Shown here: in pieces, positions 10,700-19,254 of the stretch
Layout of the letters: each line of letters starts with the position of its first letter
Numbering within the stretch: position 1 is the stretch's first letter
DNA from: Conidiobolus incongruus B7586
Lineage: Eukaryota > Entomophthoromycota > Entomophthoromycetes > Entomophthorales > Conidiobolaceae
Direction: 5' to 3'
Assembly: GCA_000697335.1 (NCBI GenBank)
Contig: JNEM01014854.1
Span: 1 to 19,254, forward strand
Length of the DNA stretch: 19,254 bases
The notes under the pieces: generated by a model
Database searches by the model: none
What the model was told of the DNA's origin: nothing
Seen by the model: the letters and a program-made list of their open reading frames with translations, nothing else
Made by a program: the position numbers and the translations under genes

Positions 10700-11701
10700 A
10701 TGCTTAAACCAAATAGTGACCATCAAAAGTTTTTTATTTTAGTATCAGTAAAACTTAACCACAAACCCTCTAAAATCATTTAAAATTTACAAACAGCTTT
10801 TGGTAATGAAGCATTATCTAAATCAACAATTTATCACTGGGTAAATTACTTTAAGGCTGGGAGAGAAACTACCCAAAACTTGCCAAAATCTAGAAGACTA
10901 ATTTCAACTGTCACTCTTCTGATAATTAATAAAGTAAAAAATTATATTGAAAAGCACCCTTTTATTTCAGCTAGAGAATTATCAAGACACTTTAATATTA
11001 GTCACACAAGTATTTTATATATATTAAAGTTTAAATTAAAATTAATTAATAAAAATGCAAAATGGGCACCTTATAATTTAACTAAAGCTCAAAATAAAGC
11101 TAGAGTAGCTATTGCTAAACAAAACTTACTAAGGTATAACCAGAAACCAAGGCTTTTACAGTGAATTACTGCAATTGATGAATCTTAGATTCCTTTGTAT
11201 AATCCTTTGCTAAAACATAAATCAAGGTGTTGGATTAAACCAAATCAACCCCCTCCACAAATTCTTTTAAATAAACACTTTATTGATAAGCAAATGTTAA
11301 TTGTAGCAATAGATTATAATGGCATATGCTATTCTTATTTAGTTCCTAAAGGAAAATCCATTAATAGTAAACTTTATATTTCTTTTTTAAATAAAACTAT
11401 TTCTAATTGGTATTCTCAATATGATTTGAGAAGACCTATTATTTTGCATGATAATTGCAAAATACATAAATCTAAAGTTGTAAAAAACTTTCTAATTAAA
11501 AATAACTGGAAAGAACTACCACATCTAGTATATTCCCTAGATTATAACCCATGTGATTATAATTGTTTTGGGCAATTAAAAAACCAGCTTGTAGGAAAGA
11601 AAATTTCTATAGGAAAATTTAATTGGTTTGTGAAACATCAAATTTCAGTCTTTAATAAAAAGAACTGTTTTTTAGGTGTTAGATCTTTGCTAAAAGTATA
11701 G
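10700..11701 (+). pseudogene. Mariner transposase, DD34D, three in-frame stops
   Basis: A single frame of 333 codons starts at ATG 10700, close to the usual mariner length of about 345. Two helix-turn-helix regions are visible: residues about 33-60 (FGNEALSKSTIYHW) and about 85-110 (ARELSRHFNISHTSILYIL). The WVPHEL-type linker appears as WAPYNLT (122-128). The catalytic Asp residues are all present: D160 (AIDES), D251 (LHDN) and D286 (PCDYNCF), with exactly 34 residues between the last two, which defines mariner DD34D rather than Tc1 DD34E. Stops are TAA at 10781, TGA at 11162 and TAG at 11186; they are simple transitions from Gln, Arg or Trp, and Trp, respectively. There is no frameshift. 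The enzyme cuts and pastes the element at TA sites; this copy is inactive but recently so. Confidence 0.92.
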
Positions 11702-11796
11702 TAAAAAGTTATTAGAAATAAAGGAAATTATTAATTTTATATTATATATTTATTTTTACTTTGTATATATTAAAATGTTTATTTTTTTTCAATCAC

Positions 11797-11828
11797 AAAA
11801 AATTCCCATTATTTAAATTACAAAGTAA
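11797..11828 (-). repeat. Right terminal inverted repeat of mariner
   Basis: The reverse complement begins TTACTTTGTAATTT and aligns with 10505-10537; it is followed by TA at 11829-11830. An open frame running over it (11761-11943) is low-complexity and is not a gene. Confidence 0.8.
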
Positions 11829-11830
11829 TA

Positions 11831-11949
11831 GAATTATTATAAATTTCTTAAAATATTTTTATTATAATTGTATTTTAAATAATATTATATTAATTTATAT
11901 AATAATATATTTTTTTATTAATCTATTTATTTATTATTTTTAATTATAT
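11831..11949. other. Unassigned A/T-only spacer
   Basis: A short stretch between the mariner and the chromovirus 5' LTR, almost pure A/T, with no motif, gene or clear repeat match. Together with 10189-10504 it is the only sequence here not attributed to an element. Confidence 0.5.
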
Positions 11950-12349
11950 TGTTAAGAGACTAGTTCTTTAAATTCTTATATATACTTTCATATAATCCAA
12001 TTAACTATAAATTATATGATTAATTTATACTGATATAATTTAATTAATTATATAAATAGCATTAAATTATCTAATAAACTAGGTTCTTCTTTTTTCTTCT
12101 CTATTCTTACTATTTTTTACTTTTACACTATTTCTAAGATTGAGACTATATTCTATTAATATTGTAGGATATTAGCACTACCTAATATAAATCTTAATAT
12201 ATCAGTGACTTATCCTAGTTTGAAGCTTAATTAAACTTTGTTTATACTTGCACACTACAGCTACATTATATTACCACATTCTACACCATACTACTTTTAT
12301 ATTAAGTTTTCCTCTATACTATATTAGTTTAACTACCACTATACTTATA
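11950..12349 (+). repeat. 5' LTR of chromovirus copy 3
   Basis: A 400-bp repeat starting TGTTAAGAGACTAG and ending ACTATACTTATA directly before the primer-binding site. The start recurs at 19189, and related LTRs occur at 482, 4526 (reverse), 9675 (reverse) and 9829. The promoter and polyadenylation region of the element would lie here, but no specific signal stands out in the A/T background. Confidence 0.88.
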
Positions 12350-12361
12350 TGGTAGCAGCAA
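12350..12361 (+). promoter_or_regulatory. Primer-binding site, initiator tRNA-Met type
   Basis: TGGTAGCAGCAA follows the LTR immediately. TGGTAGC is complementary to a tRNA 3' end GCTACCA, as used by many Ty3/Gypsy elements primed by initiator tRNA-Met. A decayed form is present at 9294-9305 in the reverse copy. The tRNA identity is inferred from this short match only. Confidence 0.65.
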
Positions 12362-13749
12362 TAAAACTATTAAAAACCTATTAGAAATTAATAACTATCT
12401 GTATCAAACCTAATTATTACTATTTTAAACATTATCTATAATTTATTTCATTTAAATCTAATGTTATATACTATAATACCACCAAAAAAATACCCTTATA
12501 TTATTTTAATAATGATAGCAACTTAATTACTAAGTGAATCTAAGACTTTAGTCTTTAAAAGCTTATTGCCCTCTAAGAAACTTATATTAGACAACTTTTG
12601 ATTAGAAAAAATATGTCTCAAAGAGCTTAAATCCAACAAACTAGCTACTTCATTATAGTTAATGTATTAAACCACCTCTTTAGTATCTTTAAAAACAAAT
12701 TAACTACTTATGATAGTTTTAAAAACCTCTACAAGCTTGAAAACTACCTTAAAAATATAAAGAATTATTTTAATTTAATTTTAGATGAAGATCTAAAGAA
12801 TATCTTTAAATTAGCCACTTTTTTTGGAAAAATCTACTTATACTTAGTAGTTAACTCATTATAAATTGAATTCTAAAGAATCTTCAGGAGGATAGCTTAC
12901 TATAAAGATACAAACTTTTAAACAATTAGAAAAAGCTTTTAAAGAGAGGTATTACTAAAAAAATTAAGTTTAATTAGCAAGAGAAAAGCTTTCCTAGCTT
13001 AAATAAAAAACTTCTGCAAGATAATTAATTGAGAAATTTAATGAGATATGTTTAAACATATTAAATATCACTGAAGAAGAATAAATCTATAAACTATTAT
13101 AATACTTTAACCCTTAAGTAAAGCTTTAATTAGTTAGTAAAGAACACTTTGATAATATATCTTTTTCTAACATTTGTGATATAGCAATTATAATTGATGA
13201 TATTTTTTACTCTATAATTAAATTTTCCCACCCTAAAAATTAATCTTTTAAACTTTACTCTAACCCACTTAAGTTTCAAATGATAGATGTTTTTGCTTTA
13301 AGGCTTTATAAGAAAACCTTTAGTAAAGAAGTTAAAGCTTATTTAAGAACAAACAAAGGTTGTTATTATTGCTAAAGGATTTAAGTTAACTATAAAGCTA
13401 ACAAATACCCCTTAAAGAAGCAACATCTGTTTAATTTTTAACAATCCCAACTTACCAACCATAAATCAAACCTGAATAATATTAATATAAGCTTAGAATC
13501 ACCTCTTTTATAATTAGTTAGTAGATTCTAATCTAATCCACAAAAGTTCTAATAAACTATTGATTCTACAAATTAAACTATTTATACTAGAGAAATCCAA
13601 CTGATTAAACCATTAGAAACTAGAAATATTCTAGTAACTAATCTACCTTGTGATTCTTTACCTTTAACTATCACCTTATTATTTGTGTTAATTAGTTTTT
13701 TTATAGACACACTTGTTAGTGTTTTAATTAATTTTAGTTGTTTTAGTTA
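12362..13749 (+). pseudogene. Gag and start of protease, chromovirus copy 3 (fossil)
   Basis: This region encodes the remnant of the structural polyprotein. A CYYC cysteine cluster at about 13358-13372 marks the CCHC zinc knuckle that binds RNA in gag. A short IDT-containing stretch near 13702 resembles the active-site region of the retroviral-type aspartic protease and lies just before the Tc1 copy C insertion. It is broken in several places. No start codon can be chosen with confidence. Confidence 0.65.
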
Positions 13750-13751
13750 TA

Positions 13752-13976
13752 CACTAACCTGCAAAAGTAAGTTATAAAATCAAAAATATATATATTTTAA
13801 TTAATAACTAAAACAATTATATATATTAGATTACTTGAAACTATAATATATAATTAAGGTATATTATTTAATAATAAATAAATATATTTAGATATATTTA
13901 GTAAACTATTAGTAAAAATATTAACCCTTAATATTTAACCAAGGTGAGTTATAAATTTGTGGGTTTTTGAGATAAA
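13752..13976 (+). repeat. Left bipartite inverted repeat of Tc1 copy C
   Basis: The outer motif is at 13752-13781 and the inner motif at 13941-13976; both contain a GTRAGTTATAAA core in the same direction. The intervening 160 bp is A/T-rich and less conserved. The two cores are the likely transposase-binding sites, by analogy with IR/DR elements. Confidence 0.75.
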
Positions 13977-14077
13977 GGGACATATTTAACAATATATAAC
14001 CATATCTTTTTTCTCTCTTTGTTATTATTTTATATAATATTTTACAGATATACTAAATTTTTTTTATTAGTATCATT

Positions 14078-15094
14078 ATACTTAAATCCCTCTCTAAAAC
14101 AATCCACTTGCACATTAATTAATTTTATAAAGAAGGTAAATTAACTCATGATATTGCTAGAATTACTAGTGTTAACTAGTCTACTATAGTTAAAACTGTT
14201 AAGAATAGCAATAAAGAAACATTTAAACCTAAATGTAAGCATACTAAAATTATAGATGAACATGATGAGAAGTATATTTATAGGTTGGTTAGTACAAGCA
14301 AGTGTGGTACTACTGTAGAAAGATAACAGGAACTATAAAACTATACAAGAATATTAGTTAACACTGATACTATTATACATACTTTATGTTGGTATAGATA
14401 CCACTTACACTTTAAGAAAAAACACCCCCAACTAAAGAAATCCCACTATAAAACTAGGTGGGAGTTTAAATGTCACTACTAATGTTAAACTGAAACTAAT
14501 TAGAGTAAGGTTATTTAGTCTAATGAAACAAAAATATACCTTAGTGGATCTGATAGAAAAGCTAGATACTTCAAAAAAGATGCAAAACTACTTTATAACC
14601 ATCATGTTAATTCTACCTAAAAGTATAATAGTGGGTTAATTATTGTTTAGGGATGTATATTGTTTTTAGGTGTAGGGTATCTTTATAAAGTTAATGGGGG
14701 AATTAATGCTGAGATGTACCAAAGTATTCTAAACAATAAATTGAAAAAAACCATTGAATGGTATAGGTTAAACAAATCTAATGTTATTTTCTAGCAAGAT
14801 AATGCTTCTTGCTATACTACAGCTTTTACTACCAAATAGCTTAAAAATAACAAGATAATAGTTATGAAGTAGCTTCTTTAATCTCTTAACTTTAATTTAA
14901 TTGAATACCTTTGGGATTAGTTAAAAAAAGCTATTAAAGCTTTCCCCCTAACAAAAAATTTAGATCAACTTTAGGAATATGTTCAAGAAGCATAGAACAA
15001 GATTAACCCTTCTTAGTGTAAGAAGTTAGTTGATTCTATACCCTACAAACTTAAAGAAGTTAGAAAAGCTAAAGGTAGATACACTAGGTTTTAA
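14078..15094 (+). pseudogene. Tc1-family transposase, DD34E, 18 stops and no frameshift (copy C)
   Basis: A single 339-codon frame, the normal Tc1 length, from the start position (ATA at 14078, ATG in copy A) to TAA at 15092. Residues about 20-45 (HDIARITS...STIVKTVKN) form the N-terminal helix-turn-helix. The catalytic triad sits at residue 149 (SNETK, Asp changed to Asn, codon 14522), D241 (QDNA, codon 14798) and E276 (NLIEYLW, codon 14903), with 34 residues between the last two as in Tc1 DD34E. A GCILFLG stretch and a C-terminal basic tail also fit. The 18 internal stops are 7 TAA and 11 TAG, with no TGA, consistent with CAA, CAG and TGG ancestors. It is inactive. Confidence 0.93.
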
Positions 15095-15099
15095 TTTTT

Positions 15100-15323
15100 T
15101 TTATCACCAAAAACCTACAAATTTATAACTCACCTTAGGTAAAATTTAAGGGTTTATATTTTAGCCAATTAATAACTAAATATCATCATTTAATGATATA
15201 TATAATTAATAAATATAATAGATTTTAATTATTTAATTTAAGTTTATTTTATTAAATATTAATCAAGTTATTAGTAAAAATATAGGTGTTTTGGATTTTA
15301 TGACTCACTTTTGTGGGTTAGTG
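15100..15323 (-). repeat. Right bipartite inverted repeat of Tc1 copy C
   Basis: Read on the minus strand it starts CACTAACCCACAAAAGTGAG, and 186 bp inward it has AAGGTGAGTTATAAATTTG (15116-15137), mirroring the left end in motif order and spacing. Confidence 0.75.
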
Positions 15324-17087
15324 TATTATCTCCTCTTTTATTGTTACAAAACTATCTTTACCTACCTAAAAAAATAACTTGATAATTAAATATACTAACA
15401 ACTTAATAGAACAAGCATCTGGTACTATATTTAGATACCTATCATTACCCCCTAACTACTCCCAATATATTAAATTCCTAGTTAGTAATATTAGTTATAA
15501 TTTTATACTAGGTTAAAATTAGTTTGAATATCACAATTCTATATCTATAAATATTACCCTAGAAGGTTACAAATTTATTTCTTTTATATTCCAAAAGAAA
15601 TTAGTGGAATTAATCTTAAAAAACCTATATTACCTTACTATAAAATTATTAAATACTATACCTAACACTAACTCTATAATTGTAGCAAATAATTCTATTA
15701 TTATAAGCAAAAACCAATGTAAAAAACTAATTAAAAACCATAATAATTTATAAGGATATATATTTATTTATTACTCATCTATTAGTATTTTATCTGTTGA
15801 TTTCAATGAAGTTATATCTAATAACCACTTCTTATATAATATAATAAGTTAATTTGTTAATGTTTTTGAATCTATAGATAAATTACCTCTTAAATATAAT
15901 ATTAAACATAAAATTAAACTACTCCTTGGTATACAACTATACTTAAAGTTTACTTACCATTTATCTCTTAAATAATATTAAACTTTAAAAGAAGAAATCT
16001 AAAAACTACTTAAAGATAAGTATATTAAACCTTCTTCCTTAACATAAAGATCTCTAATCCTCTTTGTAAAAAAAGCTAATGGTGGTTAAAGATTATATAT
16101 TAATAATTGTGTTTTAAACTCTAAAACTATTAAGGATAAAACCTTATTACTAAACCTATATGATGTTAGGGATAAACTACTTAAATCAACTATATTTACC
16201 AAACTAGATGTTAAGAATAGATATTACAACATTAAAGTTAAAGAAAATTCTATCCCTTTAATTACTTTCAACACTCTTTTAGGTTACTATGAATTTATTG
16301 TTATAAACTTTAAATTGTATAATACCCCTGTAATTTTTATTTGATTCATCAATTCCCTTTTCAACCCTGTTTTTAATAACTTTATTATCACTTACCTTGA
16401 TGATATCCTAATCCATTCAAAAACTAAAGAAGAATATATTTAACATGTTAATTAGGTTTTACAAATTATTCAAGAACATAAATTACCTTTGAAACTATCA
16501 AAATACATCTTTAGTGCCTCTTCTGTCTTTTTTTATGGTTATATTGTTTCCTCTTAAAGAATTAGTATTGATCTAACTAAACTCAATGGTGTTAGAGCCT
16601 TTACTATACTTATAAACAAATATCAGCTTATGTTTGTAGTTAGATTATTAAACTACTCTAAAAATTTCATTGATTCTTTTGTTGAACTTGCTACTCTTTT
16701 TACTAATCTCTTAAAGAAAGACTCTTCTTTTAAATAAACCCCACTATATACTTTCTACATAAATGCTTTAATTTTCTATATTACCAATACTCTTGCTTTA
16801 TCTATCTTTAATCTAAAATTACCTACCATTATTTTTACTAACTCTAGTTTTTTTACAATTAGTAAATAGTTAGCTTAGTTTGAATTTAATTTATATTTTA
16901 CCCTATAACTATAGGATAAAATAATAAATAGGGGAGAACAGGTTGAGTTTAACCTTAAAAATATTACCTTAAAACTAATAACATTCTGGTTAAGAAAAAT
17001 AAAACCAGCTAAATTGAAATACCTAGTCTATAAATAAAAACTCTTTGTTTTAATAGAAATAATCAAAAATCACTTACATTTCTTGTT
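15324..17087 (+). pseudogene. Protease remainder, reverse transcriptase and RNase H, copy 3 (fossil)
   Basis: The reverse transcriptase domain lies at about 15950-16560. Its active-site YLDD is visible at 16393-16404, preceded by recognisable conserved blocks near 16080-16230 (LYINN, FTKLDV) and near 16500 (YGYIVS). RNase H begins near 16740 (FYINALIFYIT) and runs to about 17000. The order after protease is the Ty3/Gypsy pol order. The stretch 15324-15900 between protease and RT has no motif I can name. The region is broken many times. Confidence 0.8.
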
Positions 17088-17435
17088 TGTCATGTATTTA
17101 CCTAATTAGTCCATATATATTTACCTTTAATATTAGTTTACCTATAATTTATCTCTTATTCTACTTCCCCTTAAATTAATCTATTCTTATCTTAATATCA
17201 AAAAAGGAAATACAACAGGGATTTATCTATCTATTTATTTATCTAGTTATCTATCTATTTACTCATTCATTTATCTAACTATCTATTTATCTATCTATCT
17301 AAAGGAAACTAACTCTAATTTTTTGTTAAGAACTTCTAATAAAACTCTATATAACTATATTTTAATCCTATAATTTATCCACACTCTAACTTAATTTAAT
17401 ATAATTATCCTAGTTTCTAGCACTAAAATAATACA
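17088..17435. mobile_element. 348-bp TG...CA element, probable solo LTR, copy 2 (inverted)
   Basis: This is the reverse complement of 104-451 at exactly the same length, with about 35 differences, nearly all of them G:C to A:T changes in this copy. It is flanked by TTGTT (17083-17087) and TTATC (17436-17440), which fit a single 5-bp duplication TTGTC altered by transitions. It interrupts the chromovirus between RNase H and integrase; the reverse chromovirus has the empty site near 6250. It carries the same internal GATA-type tract (17222-17304). Confidence 0.75.
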
Positions 17436-17440
17436 TTATC

Positions 17441-19188
17441 CTACAACCTTTTCTTAACACTTATAGATTATAAATCACTTATCTATTTAAATACTTAGAA
17501 GTATTTATTAAGAAAACAAGTTAGATAGATTAAAATTATCTAAGCTTACCTTTTCCTTATTTAATATCTCTTAGGTTAATAAAACCATGTAGTAGATACT
17601 TTGTTAAAAAATCTTATATACCTACCTCTTTATTCTAATTATAAAAATCCAACAAATATTAACTTAATAATTATTAATAAAGAAAATAAAGAATTTATTA
17701 AACTACTTCAAAAAACACTACCAAATAATAATTTCTTTATTTTAATTAAAGAAGAACTCTCTAAACTATTAGAAAACCAATTAAAATATATCAAAAGATT
17801 TAAAATTATCAATAACTTACTATATTATAATAATTGTCTATATATTCCTAACATTCCTAAGATTTAATAAAAAATATTTGATGAATGCTATAATTTACCT
17901 GTTAGAGGACATTAAAACTAGTTAAAAACTGCTAAGAGAATTAAAACAAGGTATTACTAGCTTTCCCTAGTTAAATTAGTTTAGAAATACACTAATACCT
18001 GTGATATATGTTAAAGAACTAAATATAATACTCAACTAAAATATGGTAAACTTATTCCCCTACAAGTCCCTAATAAAACTTAACAACAAATCCAACTTGA
18101 TTTCATAGAAATTTTTAAATCAATAAATAGTTATCATAATTTACTAATTGCAATTGATTTATTTTCCAAATATGTTTATTTTATTCCTTGTTTCAAAACT
18201 TCTATAGTTAAAGATGTTGTATAATTGTTATTTTTTAATATCTTTACCCATTATAAAATTCTACAAACTATTATATCTGATAGAGATGTACAATTCAACT
18301 TTTAATTTTAGAAGTCACTATCCTCTTCCTTTAAAATTAACTTAGCTATGTCTACTACTAATCATTACTAAACCAATAAACTTGTTAAAAAAACTATTAA
18401 AACCTTAAAGTAAATGATTAAAGTTTATATTGACATTAATTAATTAAATTAAAATGCTTATATCTACTAACTCTAATATTCATTCAACACCTTTATCAAT
18501 AAATCAACAGGTTTTAGCCCTTATTTCATCAATTATAGCAAATATCCTAACTCAATAATTACTCCAAAACTTTAAATCAACTTACCTTTAGACATTATTG
18601 AATTTTAATCTAATATCAAACATATCAATTCCCTTGTTAAATTTAACTTAGAAGAAAATTAAAGGATTATAGAACAATAATACTTAAAGTTATCTAGAAA
18701 CCCTCTTAAATATAAAACTAATATGTTTGTATACTTAGAACAATCTACCCTTAAACCTAACTTACTTAAATCTAGCTTAAATCCTAAATACTTACCATTA
18801 TATTATAGTCCCTATAAAATTTAAACTATTGATTCAAATTTTCAAAATATTACCTTGGAATTACCTCTAACTTTAAGGATCAACCTTACCTTTCACATAT
18901 CTAAAATTAAACCATACTTTGAAGATTTTAACACTTTTCCTAATCAATTAAAAACCCCAAAACTAGATCTAATTATTAATTAAGATAGAGAAGAAAAATA
19001 CTATGTTGATTATATAATTAAGTCTAAATCTATTAGGAATAAGCTTTATTTTTATGTAAAATAGATAAGTTATCCTATTAAAGAAGCTATATAAGAACCT
19101 CTAGAAAATATTAAGAATACCTCAGCTTATTATACCTATTTGCAAAAATTTAAAGAGTGTGTCTCTTCTAAAAAACCTACTAAAAGAG
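17441..19188 (+). pseudogene. Integrase and chromodomain, chromovirus copy 3 (fossil)
   Basis: After a linker, which includes an 88-codon open stretch at 17601-17867, comes the integrase: the zinc-binding HHCC region at about 17880-18030 and the catalytic core from about 18070. The first core Asp is at about 18087 (LDFIE) and the second near 18277 (SDRDVQF). The C-terminal part holds a chromodomain at about 18988-19157 (YYVDYIIKSKS, then a VK-ISYP block and an EPLENIKN block), which defines the element as a chromovirus. Chromodomains are known to steer such elements to methylated-histone heterochromatin. The tract TAAAAGAG at 19181-19188 is the likely polypurine primer. It is broken many times. 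Confidence 0.85.
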
Positions 19189-19254
19189 TATTAAGAGACT
19201 AGTTCTTTAAATTCTTATATATACTTTCATATAATCTAATTAACTATAAATTAT
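19189..19254 (+). repeat. 3' LTR of chromovirus copy 3, truncated by the window edge
   Basis: The first 66 bases match 11950-12015 with two transition differences, showing that the element is paired with the 5' LTR at 11950 and is comparatively young. The remaining roughly 334 bp lie outside. Confidence 0.85.

Larger units (their letters stand above)
10505..11828 (+). mobile_element. Mariner-family DNA transposon (1324 bp)
   Basis: The element is flanked by TA duplications (10503-10504 and 11829-11830) and bounded by imperfect inverted repeats of about 32 bp (10505-10537 and 11797-11828), sharing TTAC at the tips and AATGGGAA internally. Length and layout are typical of mariner. One transposase frame (10700-11701) fills the middle. 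Its base composition is visibly richer in G and C than the flanks, and its three stops are far fewer than in the Tc1 copies, so it is probably a late arrival. Confidence 0.9.
13752..15323 (+). mobile_element. Tc1-like DNA transposon, copy C (IR/DR type)
   Basis: A 1572-bp element with TA duplications (13750-13751 and 15324-15325) and ends CACTAACC...GGTTAGTG. The inverted repeats are about 225 bp and bipartite: an outer motif at the tips (AAAAGTGAGTCATAAAATC type) and a related inner motif (AAGGTGAGTTATAAATTTG) at 13941-13960 and, inverted, at 15116-15137, each about 190 bp from its end. This outer-plus-inner arrangement is the IR/DR structure known from Tc1 elements such as Sleeping Beauty. 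It is inserted near the gag-protease boundary of chromovirus copy 3; the reverse chromovirus has the empty site near 7905. It is the least decayed of the three copies. Confidence 0.92.
11950..19254 (+). mobile_element. Forward Ty3/Gypsy chromovirus fossil (copy 3), right end outside window
   Basis: The best preserved retrotransposon here: 5' LTR 11950-12349, primer-binding site 12350, gag, protease, RT, RNase H, integrase and chromodomain remnants in the Ty3/Gypsy order, and the start of the 3' LTR at 19189. Its internal region without insertions is about 4.9 kb. Two later elements sit inside it: Tc1-like copy C (13752-15323) and a 348-bp TG...CA element (17088-17435). The 66 comparable bases of the two LTRs differ at only two places, so it is much younger than copies 1 and 2, yet its coding region is broken by tens of changes. 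The sense strand is C-rich and G-poor. Confidence 0.9.

Noticed and set aside
11761-11943. 60-residue open frame downstream of the mariner
   Set aside because: Low-complexity Ile/Phe/Tyr/Asn translation of A/T-rich DNA, overlapping the right inverted repeat of the mariner and the spacer.
14078-15094. A reassigned genetic code (TAA/TAG read as Gln)
   Set aside because: Several TAG codons fall where Tc1 transposases have Trp, such as the position before GCILF, not only Gln, and the mariner also has a TGA. A catalytic Asp is lost as well. C-to-T decay explains all of these.
17601-17867. 88-residue open frame as an independent gene
   Set aside because: It is the RNase H to integrase linker of chromovirus copy 3, with the same sequence order in the reverse copy near 5850-6090.
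1-19254. Mitochondrial or other organellar DNA, because of the extreme A/T content
   Set aside because: No rRNA, tRNA or organellar protein gene is visible, while nuclear LTR retrotransposons and Tc1/mariner elements fill the window.

Overview
The window is a block of AT-saturated nested transposable elements, roughly four bases in five A or T by eye, with no recognisable host gene, rRNA or tRNA. Many coding remnants are broken by C-to-T and G-to-A changes, copies of one family are decayed to very different degrees, and one Tc1 transposase copy has 18 internal stops that are all TAA or TAG. This suggests a eukaryotic genome with a C-to-T repeat-mutation process such as RIP, most likely the AT-rich heterochromatin of a filamentous fungus. 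A microsporidian or other AT-rich genome is possible; no species marker is present.

Layout, left to right. 1-877: the 3' end of a forward Ty3/Gypsy chromovirus fossil whose body lies outside the window, with a 348-bp TG...CA element (probable solo LTR, 104-451) inside it. 881-2450: Tc1-like transposon copy A. 2453-2562: a scrap of an older reverse LTR. 2563-9675: a reverse-strand chromovirus fossil, very decayed, whose 3' LTR is split by Tc1-like copy B (2645-4216) and whose 5' LTR is 9306-9675. It appears to have landed inside the older reverse LTR, whose second half follows at 9676. 9829-10188: a lone forward LTR of the same family. 10505-11828: a mariner (DD34D) element with three in-frame stops, the least decayed transposase here. 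11950 to the window end: a second, much better preserved forward chromovirus, with 5' LTR, primer-binding site, gag, protease, RT, RNase H, integrase and chromodomain remnants and the first 66 bases of its 3' LTR. It is interrupted by Tc1-like copy C (13752-15323) and by a second copy of the 348-bp element (17088-17435).

The elements do not form a pathway; they form a stratigraphy. The related chromovirus copies act as references for one another: sites occupied in one copy are empty in another, which confirms the insertions and orders them. The Tc1-like family (three copies, 1570-1572 bp) carries about 225-bp inverted repeats with an outer and an inner direct-repeat motif at each end, the IR/DR arrangement known from some animal Tc1 elements. 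Nothing in the window looks functional. I found no convincing new biological system; the most unusual points are the IR/DR Tc1 family, the near-intact mariner, and the pair of 348-bp elements with target duplications and opposite decay.
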